Source: UBA2561 sp964577275 (GTDB lineage Bacteria; Bacteroidota; Bacteroidia; Cytophagales; Thermoflexibacteraceae). From it: a DNA stretch of 5,618 nucleotides. Of this stretch, positions 1-4,826 are shown piece after piece (position 1 is the first letter of the stretch; each line of letters begins with the position of its first letter). The stretch is taken from assembly GCA_964577275.1 (NCBI GenBank), contig CAZNYR010000157.1, positions 1-5,618 on the forward strand, given 5' to 3'. The notes beneath the pieces are model-generated. The model did not search any database and had not been told where the DNA came from. It saw only the letters and a program-made list of their open reading frames with translations. Both the position numbers and the translations under genes were made by a program.

Positions 1-416
1 GAAGCGTAAATGGAATTGATTTTGAGCCGATTCGGACGATCCCAGCGCAGGGGCGAAGCTCCGAATATTTTTATAACGACAAAACAGATTTAGAAATCGT
101 TTATTATCGTATCAAACAAGTGGATTTTGACCAACAATTTTCTTACTCAAAAATAATTGCGGTGCATCAAAACTTGGACGATGAGGCTTTAAAATTGGTG
201 TTTTCACCTCAAAAAATTGAATTTGTATGGCATCAAGGAAATCACCCACAAACAAATATTCAGTTGATAAATCTGAATGGGCAAATCCTTTTTGATAAAG
301 TCATCGCTTCGGAAACGCATTATTTCAAATTGAGTACAACAAATTTAAAATCAGGATTATACGTATTGGCATTACAATCTGAACATGAGAGCAAACGATA
401 CAAATTCGTGAAATAA
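1..416 (+). CDS. C-terminal part of a secreted protein with a type IX secretion sorting domain (5' partial)
   Basis: The reading frame is open from the window edge (first full codon at 3) to TAA at 414-416, so about 137 C-terminal residues are visible; the GTG at 120 is an internal codon, not the start. The first ~50 residues (NGIDFEPIRTI ... DLEIVYYRIKQVDFD ... YSKI) match the end of the fibronectin/Ig-like module that commonly precedes the sorting domain in Bacteroidota surface proteins. The last ~70 residues resemble a type A T9SS C-terminal domain: a beta-rich stretch with INLNGQILF, then LSTTNLKSGLYVLAL and a basic tail ending KRYKFVK. From family knowledge, this domain directs the protein through the Por secretion system and is removed or used for surface anchoring. 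The usual YPNP entry motif is degenerate here (VFSPQ). The catalytic or binding part lies upstream of the window, so the activity is unknown. Confidence 0.88.
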   Translation, partial: SVNGIDFEPIRTIPAQGRSSEYFYNDKTDLEIVYYRIKQVDFDQQFSYSKIIAVHQNLDDEALKLVFSPQKIEFVWHQGNHPQTNIQLINLNGQILFDKVIASETHYFKLSTTNLKSGLYVLALQSEHESKRYKFVK

Positions 417-436
417 GTAATTCCTGCAAAATAGCA

Positions 437-673
437 ATGTCTATTATTAAATTGAGAGGCAATTACAGCGTAAAATTTTATAATCAGGGTAATGTTTGGG
501 GGAAACTGATAGGCAAAGCAGAAAAAGGTATTTTTAAAGGAACTTGGGAACAGTCCAATGGCAAAGGTAGTTTTGAGTTCAGAATAAATGTCGATAAAAA
601 ATCTTTTGAAGGAACCACGAGGGAAGGCTACAAAGGGATTATTTGTACGTGGAATGGCAAAAAAACAGACTAA
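437..673 (+). CDS. Small beta-rich hypothetical protein (78 aa)
   Basis: This ORF starts 20 bases after the preceding stop codon; an in-frame TGA at 386-388 makes ATG 437 the first available start. The protein is dominated by short beta-strand-like segments rich in Gly, Trp and aromatic residues: GIFKGTWEQSNGKGSFEF (residues 31-48), KSFEGT (55-60) and a closing TWNGKK (71-76). The order 'G-x-W ... G-x-G-x-F-x-F ... D-x-x-S-F-x-G-T ... W-x-G' recalls small repeat-like beta domains found alone or as tails in many bacterial proteins ('GRFEFTLSADGNSFSGTW'-type). I know no assigned function for these. There is no signal peptide, membrane segment or catalytic motif. It could be a stand-alone module or the surviving C-terminal part of a longer gene. 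It lies 83 bases upstream of the nuclease-like gene on the same strand. The overlapping frame at 588-770 is a shadow. Confidence 0.55.
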   Translation: MSIIKLRGNYSVKFYNQGNVWGKLIGKAEKGIFKGTWEQSNGKGSFEFRINVDKKSFEGTTREGYKGIICTWNGKKTD

Positions 674-756
674 AGCATTTCAATATGCTTTACCCATCAT
701 ACAAAACTTTTTGAGGACAAAACTTGTTCTGAAAGAACTAATAAAACATAAAAAAT

Positions 757-1362
757 ATGGCGTACTCTGATTTTACTTTGTCGGACTTGGAAGAAAAGTT
801 TGGTATAACCAACGAAAGAAAGGAACTAAACTTTCAATTAAGTCCAATTGAACCAACTCAATGGTTACAAAAGGAATTGTTGGACAGCAAAGAAATGCCC
901 ATCAAAAGCGAAAAGGCAAGAAGTGAGTGGATTGTAGTGCCTATACTCAAAGAATTGAGAAACCTGAATGCCAAATTTTTTACGATTTACTCAGGAGATA
1001 ATTTGGTAGGAGATAAAGAAAAAGGTTTGCAAGGGGAATGTGATTTTATTTTGAGCAAGGATACTAAATCTTATGACATTAGTGTTCCCATTTTTCACAT
1101 TGTAGAGGCAAAACGAAATGATTTAGAGGAAGGTGTCAAACAATGTTCCGCCCAATTAGTGGGTGCAAAAAAGTACAATGAGAAAAAAGGAATACTAATG
1201 GAAAAACTTTTTGGCTGTACTACCACAGGAGACGTTTGGCAGTTCATAGAGTTTTCTGATAAGTTATACATTGACAACAATAAATACTATTTGAGTGAAA
1301 TAGATAATTTGTTGGGAGTTTTTCAGAACATCATAGATTATTACAAAAGTATACTAAAATAA
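757..1362 (+). CDS. PD-(D/E)XK nuclease-like protein of the 'MAYSDFTL' family (201 aa)
   Basis: The N-terminus MAYSDFTLSDLEEKFG is the hallmark opening of an uncharacterised family of about 200 residues, very common in cyanobacteria and scattered elsewhere, which fixes the start at 757. Other family landmarks are present: SEKARSE (51-57), GLQGECDF (90-97), HIVEAKRNDL (114-123), QCSAQLVGAKKYN (129-141) and the GCTTTGDVWQF segment (153-163). Asp96 followed about 20 residues later by Glu117-x-Lys119 fits the D...ExK active site of the restriction-endonuclease-like fold, with Glu52 or Glu57 as a possible extra acidic ligand. There is no signal peptide or membrane segment, so it is probably cytoplasmic. 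The substrate is unknown; the nuclease assignment rests on the motif and recalled family resemblance. Family members often occur alone in accessory regions, as here. A short inverted repeat (GTTCT-GAA-AGAAC, 726-738) lies in its leader. Confidence 0.82.
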   Translation: MAYSDFTLSDLEEKFGITNERKELNFQLSPIEPTQWLQKELLDSKEMPIKSEKARSEWIVVPILKELRNLNAKFFTIYSGDNLVGDKEKGLQGECDFILSKDTKSYDISVPIFHIVEAKRNDLEEGVKQCSAQLVGAKKYNEKKGILMEKLFGCTTTGDVWQFIEFSDKLYIDNNKYYLSEIDNLLGVFQNIIDYYKSILK

Positions 1363-1378
1363 GAACAGCCACCAATAT

Positions 1379-1386
1379 TATATTTG
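1379..1386 (+). promoter_or_regulatory. Bacteroidota -7 box TATATTTG with no clear gene downstream
   Basis: TATATTTG is a perfect TAnnTTTG match and is identical to the box upstream of asnS at 3130-3137. No TTTG -33 element is seen at the usual spacing. It lies 16 bases after the nuclease-like stop codon and would read into a 25-codon ORF (1393-1470) that ends inside the mobile element's left terminus. In AT-rich DNA an isolated octamer may be chance. Confidence 0.3.
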
Positions 1387-1461
1387 CAAAAAATGCAGGC
1401 TAATGTGCTAAATTTAGGGTTCTGTACTTTCTATAAAAATTTGTGCGTAGGGCAGGGAAGT

Positions 1462-1484
1462 GCTATTTAGTCGTCCCTGAAAAA
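1462..1484 (+). repeat. Left terminal inverted repeat of the MITE-like element
   Basis: This 23-base sequence is an exact reverse complement of 1686-1708. The core TTAGTCGTCCCTGAAAAA recurs with one substitution (C1475 to T2871) at the start of the second copy (2863-2880). Confidence 0.9.
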
Positions 1485-1646
1485 GTCTTTATCTGATTGA
1501 TTATCAATAGAATAAGTGCGAAAAACAGGCTAAAAAAGTAGTATAAATTGCCAAAAAGTCGTAAATTGGGGCAAAAATATGGTCTTTTTTGTTTCCCTAT
1601 TTCCTTATGTTAAGTAATAATCCTAATCAAAAAATAGTGCAACAAA
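1464..1646 (+). repeat. Dispersed direct repeat, copy 1 (183 bp)
   Basis: This segment matches 2860-3044 in the same orientation. By hand alignment there are five substitutions and two single-A length differences over 185 columns, about 96% identity. Similarity stops sharply after GTGCAACAAA in both copies. Copy 1 then continues into a 39-bp segment (1647-1685) and the right inverted repeat, which copy 2 lacks. Confidence 0.92.
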
Positions 1647-1685
1647 TATATAAAGTGATAAACTAAATTTATCCCCGAAAATTGA

Positions 1686-1708
1686 TTTTTCAGGGACGAC
1701 TAAATAGC
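1686..1708 (-). repeat. Right terminal inverted repeat of the MITE-like element
   Basis: This is the exact reverse complement of 1462-1484. It ends 3 bases before the stop codon (read from the minus strand) of the HPr-like gene, so any read-through HPr-like transcript enters the element at this end. No equivalent is present beside the second copy. Confidence 0.9.
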
Positions 1709-1711
1709 CTT

Positions 1712-1957
1712 TTAATAAAAAAGTAAGGCAACCAAATGATTTATAGCCTGTTGAGCTTGTGGACCGTCAGCAGAAATATTGATAGTATCTCCTGAAGATA
1801 TTCCGAGTGATTGTACCTTAAATAGCGATTTTGCACTGGCACTTTTCCCATTATAGGTTAAAGTAATGTCAGCCTCAAAAGACATTGCTGCTTTGACTAA
1901 TTCAGCAGCAGATCTTGTCCCAAGATCATTAGTTACTTTTACTTGTTTTTCGTACAT
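1712..1957 (-). CDS. HPr-fold phosphocarrier-like protein lacking the active-site histidine (81 aa)
   Basis: The protein follows the HPr fold end to end: MYEKQVKVTNDLG (beta 1), SAAELVKAAMSFEADITL (helix 1 and beta 2), YNGKSASAKSLFKVQSLGI, SGDTINISADGPQAQQAI and a final helix. In canonical HPr the beta 1-helix 1 loop reads G-(I/L)-H-A-R-P-A, where His15 takes phosphate from PEP via Enzyme I. Here it is G-T-R-S-A, a two-residue gap that removes the His and Ala; the Arg remains and Pro is Ser. The regulatory serine is kept: AKSLFKV puts Ser44 at the Ser46 position used by HPr kinase. It therefore cannot act as a normal PTS relay and resembles the logic of Bacillus Crh, where the His is also lost but Ser46 stays. 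That role is inferred. The only His is His74 in the C-terminal helix. The C-terminus is slightly short (LLFY) and the MITE starts 3 bases after the stop. It appears monocistronic. Confidence 0.87.
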   Translation of the reverse strand: MYEKQVKVTNDLGTRSAAELVKAAMSFEADITLTYNGKSASAKSLFKVQSLGISSGDTINISADGPQAQQAINHLVALLFY

Positions 1958-1984
1958 GATTATTTATTTTATTTTAGTGATTTA

Positions 1985-2015
1985 AAAATATATCACACCA
2001 ATATCAGATTGCAAA
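1985..2015 (-). promoter_or_regulatory. Candidate Bacteroidota promoter for the HPr-like gene
   Basis: On the minus strand a TTTG (2012-2015) is separated by 19 bases from TATATTTT (1985-1992), one mismatch from the TAnnTTTG -7 consensus. The -7 box lies 27 bases upstream of the ATG at 1957. The leader is A/T-rich (AAAATAAAATAAATAATC before ATG) with no Shine-Dalgarno site, as is common in this phylum. An inverted repeat TCTCAT-AGAG-ATGAGA (2038-2053) lies just upstream and could be an operator, though nothing else supports that. Confidence 0.5.
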
Positions 2016-2307
2016 TTTCACAATTTAATATCCCGTTTCTCATAGAGATGAGATGATTTGGTTGTTTGATATTTTCTTTATGCCACCTAATCTAATGGTT
2101 TCGCACTTTGTGTTGGTGGAGCAACAAAATTATGTCAGTCTACCCCTTTACAAAAGCTAAATTGAAAAACCAAAGTTGAGCCTATGTTTGTCAGCCCTAC
2201 TTTTGCAAAAAAAACTGTTAGCGGCTGGACTTTTTATCAAGTTGTAGACATTGTACTTGGTACTTGGATTATAATATCTACAACTGATATTTTAACACGT
2301 ACAGTTT
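2016..2307. other. Intergenic region between the HPr-like promoter and the cold-shock gene
   Basis: No credible ORF, tRNA or known RNA motif was found in these ~290 bases. Two loosely similar segments, TGTCAGTCTACCCCTTTACA (from 2133) and TGTCAGCCCTACTTTTGC (from 2189), look like a diverged direct repeat. The second is followed by TGTTAGCGGCTGG (from 2217), and a TGTTAGCG also occurs from 2558 on the other side of the cold-shock gene. The origin of these elements is unclear. Confidence 0.4.
2241..2284 (-). terminator. Hairpin downstream of the cold-shock gene
   Basis: GTTGTAGACATTGTA (2241-2255) and TATAATATCTACAAC (2270-2284) form 15-base arms with one mismatch and one G-T wobble around a 14-base loop. 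The hairpin begins 23 bases past the end of the minus-strand cold-shock gene. It could cap or terminate that transcript, but on the minus strand it is not followed by a clear T-tract, so it is a 3' hairpin rather than a proven intrinsic terminator. Confidence 0.4.
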
Positions 2308-2520
2308 CTAAATAGTGGTAATCGCCACCGCTTGCGGTCCCTTTTGACCCTGCATAATTTCAAATTCTACTCTCTGCCCTTCTTCAAGAGTTCTAAATCC
2401 ATCTCCAATAATGTGACTAAAGTGAACAAATACGTCAGGGCTACCATCATCTGGCTTAATATATCCGAAACCCCTTGTCTCATTATACCAACTTACTGTC
2501 CCTGTTACTCTATTTTTCAT
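2308..2520 (-). CDS. Cold-shock domain protein (70 aa), nucleic-acid chaperone
   Basis: This is a complete single cold-shock domain of the usual ~70 residues. It is a five-stranded OB fold that binds single-stranded RNA or DNA and melts secondary structure, in the cytoplasm. RNP1 is RGFGYI (16-21) and RNP2 is VFVHF (30-34), followed by GFRTLEEGQRVEF and the closing KGPQAVAITTI. Against the common VKWFN...KGFGFI pattern it has VSWYN (9-13), Arg for Lys at 16 and Tyr for Phe at 20; these are conservative except Lys to Ser. The ATG at 2520 gives the normal N-terminus (MKNRVTGTV), and no longer start fits the family. It appears monocistronic. The upstream side carries the IS1 remnant, and no convincing promoter was found close to the start, so a long leader is possible. 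Whether it is cold-inducible cannot be told. Confidence 0.94.
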   Translation of the reverse strand: MKNRVTGTVSWYNETRGFGYIKPDDGSPDVFVHFSHIIGDGFRTLEEGQRVEFEIMQGQKGPQAVAITTI

Positions 2521-2684
2521 AATTAATTTCGCCCACTCATTACGCTTTGTTTGGCGGTGTTAGCGCTTACTATTTTTCCCAAAACGGAAGGGTGTTCAGT
2601 TTGTCCCTTTTTTAATGAATTTTTGGTCGTGGTAAATAATGTATGAAAGTTTATTACAAGGCAAAAAAGCAATATTTTTGATTT
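2521..2684. other. Non-coding region upstream of the cold-shock gene
   Basis: No supportable gene lies here. It should contain the cold-shock gene's leader, but no clear TTTG/TAnnTTTG pair was found on the minus strand. A minus-strand frame spanning 2523-2798 is low-complexity, overlaps the IS1 remnant, and is judged spurious. Confidence 0.4.
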
Positions 2685-2860
2685 ATGTGCAAAATTAAAA
2701 CAAAAATAGCCTGTCCTTATTGTCAAGGGACGAATATAGTAAAAAATGGACGTATAAAAAGATGGGACGCAAAATTTTTTGTGTAAGAAGTGCGGCAAGC
2801 AATTTCTCCAAGAAAGAAATCTACCACGAAGCTGCTATCAAAATCATGTTTCAACAACGT
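2685..2860 (+). pseudogene. Decayed IS1-family InsA transposase N-terminus (zinc-finger region)
   Basis: From ATG 2685 the frame reads MCKIKTKIACPYCQGTNIVK then NGRIK, the typical start of IS1-family InsA with the first CxxC of its zinc ribbon. Moving +1 after the A-run at 2756-2760 continues as DGTQNFLCKKCGKQFLQE (2761-2814), with the second CxxC. A further +1 shift near 2815 gives EIYHEAAIKIMFQQRN, which looks like the following helical region. The original frame stops at 2784-2786. Two frameshifts and loss of everything after the first helix make it a non-functional remnant. The last frame runs into a TAG that belongs to the second MITE copy (2864-2866), so the insertion or a rearrangement cut the gene there. 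No IS1 end or InsB part was seen. Confidence 0.72.
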
Positions 2861-3044
2861 AATTAGTCGTTCCTGAAAAAGTCTTTATCTGATTGATTAT
2901 CAACAGAATACGTGCGAAAAAACAGGCTAAAAAAGTAGTATAAATTGCCAAAAAGTCGTAAATTGGGGCAAAAATATGGTCTTTTTTGTTTCCCTATTTC
3001 CTTATGTTAAGTAATAATCCTAACCAAAAAAATAGTGCAACAAA
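2860..3044 (+). repeat. Right-truncated second copy of the MITE-like sequence (185 bp)
   Basis: It is nearly identical to 1464-1646 in the same orientation. It begins at TAATTAGTCG directly after the InsA remnant and ends at GTGCAACAAA. The 39-bp right segment and right inverted repeat of copy 1 are missing, so this copy is presumably immobile, or is a solo end of a larger parental element. It lies about 180 bases upstream of asnS. A short hairpin TAGGT-TTGC-ACCTA (3046-3059) immediately follows. Confidence 0.88.
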
Positions 3045-3129
3045 ATAGGTTTGCACCTACATGAGTTCAAATAATTACATCATCTTGATACTTTGTACTA
3101 AATACTACTTAAACAATATTATCCGACAT

Positions 3130-3137
3130 TATATTTG
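3130..3137 (+). promoter_or_regulatory. Candidate -7 box (TATATTTG) of the asnS promoter
   Basis: TATATTTG is a perfect TAnnTTTG match 85 bases upstream of the asnS ATG, which would give a leader of roughly 80 bases. The -33 region has no TTTG at 19-21 bases' spacing; the nearest TTTG (3092-3095) is too far. The box lies outside the truncated MITE copy, so asnS seems to have kept its own promoter. Confidence 0.5.
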
Positions 3138-3222
3138 CGAAAATCAAGAAAAATGCCTTGTTTGCTGATTGTTTTGACAATTTTGGTATCAATTCTACGA
3201 AACATAACCAATAAAATAACAC

Positions 3223-4665
3223 ATGAACAGGACAAAAATCAGCGATTTATTAGTTTCGGATGCCCTTGACCAAACCGTAAATATTCGAGGTTGGGTCAGA
3301 ACTTTCCGAAGTAATCGGTTTATTGCCTTAAATGATGGCTCCACCATGCAAAATATTCAGGCGGTAGTCGATTTTGAAAATACAGACTCTGCAATTCTGC
3401 AAAAAATTACGACCAGTGCCTGCATGAGTATCACAGGAAAATTAGTGCTTTCCGAAGGAAAAGGGCAACGTATTGAGCTATTGGCTGAAAATATTGAGAT
3501 TTTGGGCGAAGCTGACCCCGAAAAATACCCTCTCCAGCCCAAAAAACATTCCATGGAATTTTTGAGGGAAAAAGCCCATCTCCGTACCCGAACCACCACC
3601 ATGAGTTCGGTGATGCGCGTCCGACACGGATTGGCGTTTGCCGTGCATCACTATTTTAATCAGCACGGATTTTATTACATGAATACGCCCATCATTACAG
3701 GGTCGGATGCCGAAGGTGCAGGCGAAACATTCCAAGTAACTACCCTAAATCTTGAAAATATACCCAAAAATGAAGAAAATAGGGTCGATTTTAGGGAAGA
3801 TTTTTTCGGAAAACACGTCAATCTGACCGTATCAGGGCAATTAGAAGCCGAAGTCGGTGCCATGTCGATGGGACAGGTGTATACGTTTGGACCTACGTTT
3901 CGTGCCGAAAATTCTAATACGGCGCGCCATTTAGCCGAATTTTGGATGATTGAACCCGAAGTCGCCTTTGCCGATTTGGACGAAAATGCCAGACTTGCCG
4001 AGGATTTCCTAAAATTTATTATCGGTTATGTTCTCGAAAAATATCCCGATGATTTGACCTTTTTGGAGAAAAGACTCCTTGACGAAGAAAAAACAAAAAA
4101 TGCCAACGAACGAAGCGAGATGGCACTTTGCGACAAACTAAAATTTGTCATCAATAATGATTTTGAGAGAGTTACCTATACGCAAGCCATCGAAATTTTG
4201 TATCAATCAAAACCCAACAAAAAGAAAAAATTTAAATTTCCCATCGCATGGGGCATTGATTTACAGACCGAACACGAACGTTTTTTGGTCGAAAAACACT
4301 TCAAAAAACCCGTCATCATCACGGATTATCCGCAGGACATCAAGGCATTTTATATGAAACAAAACGAACCCGATGAACAGGGACGAAAAACAGTAGCGGC
4401 GATGGATATTTTATTCCCAGGCATCGGCGAAATTGTCGGCGGTTCGCAACGAGAAGAAAATGAAACCAAATTGCGCCAACGCATGATGGAGATGAATGTC
4501 CCCGAAGAAGATTTGTGGTGGTATCTCGAATTACGGCAGTTTGGCACGGCACCCCATGCGGGCTTTGGATTGGGATTTGAACGTATCGTGCAGTTCGTTA
4601 CGGGAATGTCCAATATTCGGGACGTGATTCCGTTTCCTCGCACTCCAAAAAATGCAAATTTTTAA
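3223..4665 (+). CDS. asnS: Asparaginyl-tRNA synthetase (480 aa)
   Basis: It charges tRNA-Asn with asparagine in two ATP-dependent steps in the cytoplasm. The N-terminal OB-fold anticodon-binding domain spans about residues 16-100 (VNIRGWVRTFRSN ... FIALNDGS). The class IIb catalytic core follows. The motif 1 region includes HHYFNQHGFYYMNTPIITG (142-160), then SDAEGAGETF (161-170). Motif 2 is FGPTFRAENSNTARHLAEFW (222-241). Motif 3 is GFGLGFERIVQFVTGM (447-462) followed by SNIRDVIPFPR. The FRAENSNTxRHLAEFWMIEPE signature and ending at IPFPRTP distinguish AsnRS from AspRS and LysRS. The length is normal for bacterial AsnRS (about 465-480), with the internal insert typical of the bacterial type. 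The start (MNRTKISDLL) fits family N-termini and follows an A-rich leader. The frame is intact, so the nearby repeats have not damaged this gene. The downstream gene is convergent. Confidence 0.98.
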   Translation: MNRTKISDLLVSDALDQTVNIRGWVRTFRSNRFIALNDGSTMQNIQAVVDFENTDSAILQKITTSACMSITGKLVLSEGKGQRIELLAENIEILGEADPEKYPLQPKKHSMEFLREKAHLRTRTTTMSSVMRVRHGLAFAVHHYFNQHGFYYMNTPIITGSDAEGAGETFQVTTLNLENIPKNEENRVDFREDFFGKHVNLTVSGQLEAEVGAMSMGQVYTFGPTFRAENSNTARHLAEFWMIEPEVAFADLDENARLAEDFLKFIIGYVLEKYPDDLTFLEKRLLDEEKTKNANERSEMALCDKLKFVINNDFERVTYTQAIEILYQSKPNKKKKFKFPIAWGIDLQTEHERFLVEKHFKKPVIITDYPQDIKAFYMKQNEPDEQGRKTVAAMDILFPGIGEIVGGSQREENETKLRQRMMEMNVPEEDLWWYLELRQFGTAPHAGFGLGFERIVQFVTGMSNIRDVIPFPRTPKNANF

Positions 4666-4673
4666 ATCATTAT

Positions 4674-4688
4674 TATTTTAATAAAATA
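4674..4688 (+). terminator. Weak AT hairpin after asnS
   Basis: TATTTTA-A-TAAAATA is a near-perfect palindrome starting 9 bases past the asnS stop codon, in a strongly AT-rich stretch. The stem has no G or C, so it is a weak terminator candidate at best; the GC-containing hairpin at 4755-4785 may serve both convergent genes. Confidence 0.25.
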
Positions 4689-4754
4689 TTCATAATCAAT
4701 AACTTATGTTTATTTTATCGCTAAAAGTTCAAAATAAAAATTAATAATATCATA

Positions 4755-4785
4755 GATTTGCTAAGTTTCCAAAATTTGGCAAATC
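4755..4785 (-). terminator. Candidate intrinsic terminator of the DCC-family gene
   Basis: GATTTGCTAA (4755-4764) pairs with TTGGCAAATC (4776-4785), ten base pairs including one G-T wobble, with an 11-base loop. On the minus strand it is followed by a T-rich run (TATGATATTATTAATTTTTA). It lies 41 bases downstream of the minus-strand stop codon at 4827, which fits termination of that gene between two convergent units. Confidence 0.55.
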
Positions 4786-4826
4786 TTGCCTTCCACAGCA
4801 TGCCAATCCATATTTTTGAACGCCTT

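Larger units (their letters stand above)
1462..1708. mobile_element. MITE-like element, 247 bp, with perfect 23-bp terminal inverted repeats
   Basis: Positions 1462-1484 and 1686-1708 are exact reverse complements (left end begins GCTATTTAGTCGTCCCTG). The interior has no convincing coding frame, so the element is non-autonomous and would depend on a transposase elsewhere. Its first 183 bases recur at 2860-3044, showing that the sequence is dispersed. The right end holds a subterminal copy of the end motif: TCCCCGAAAA at 1672-1681 can pair with TTTTCAGGGA at 1687-1696. If the true ends are GTCGTCCCTG...CAGGGACGAC, both sides are flanked by TA, as expected for IS630/Tc1-like or some IS5-group transposition; this is inference, since the inverted repeat continues beyond the TA. 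It sits between the convergent nuclease-like and HPr-like genes and ends 3 bases past the HPr-like stop codon. Confidence 0.8.

Noticed and set aside
588..770. Plus-strand 60-codon ORF overlapping both the small beta-rich gene and the nuclease-like gene
   Set aside because: Both overlapping frames have better support, and the product looks like random basic sequence.
1462..1646. Minus-strand open frame inside the MITE as a transposase C-terminus
   Set aside because: A single-A length difference between the copies shifts the frame, and neither version resembles a known transposase, so the conserved sequence is better read as non-coding.
2690..2708. CAAAATTA and CAAAAATA as minus-strand -7 boxes giving the cold-shock gene a ~170-base leader
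   Set aside because: There is no TTTG -33 partner at correct spacing, and such octamers are frequent in A-rich DNA. A long leader is attractive for a cold-shock gene but not shown.
2523..2798. Minus-strand 91-codon ORF upstream of the cold-shock gene
   Set aside because: It has low-complexity Phe/Lys/Thr-rich composition with no family resemblance and is antisense to the recognisable IS1 InsA remnant.
3045..3110. Continuation of the IS1 transposase after the second MITE copy
   Set aside because: The three frames give at most vague resemblance (IGLHLHEFK, VQIITSS) with stops; not enough to call.
1364..3222. A CRISPR array or retron-like RNA among the repeats
   Set aside because: There are only two long direct copies with no short regularly spaced repeats, and no reverse transcriptase or Cas gene is present.
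3357..3863. Several minus-strand ORFs opposite asnS
   Set aside because: They are antisense shadows of a strongly supported, intact synthetase gene.
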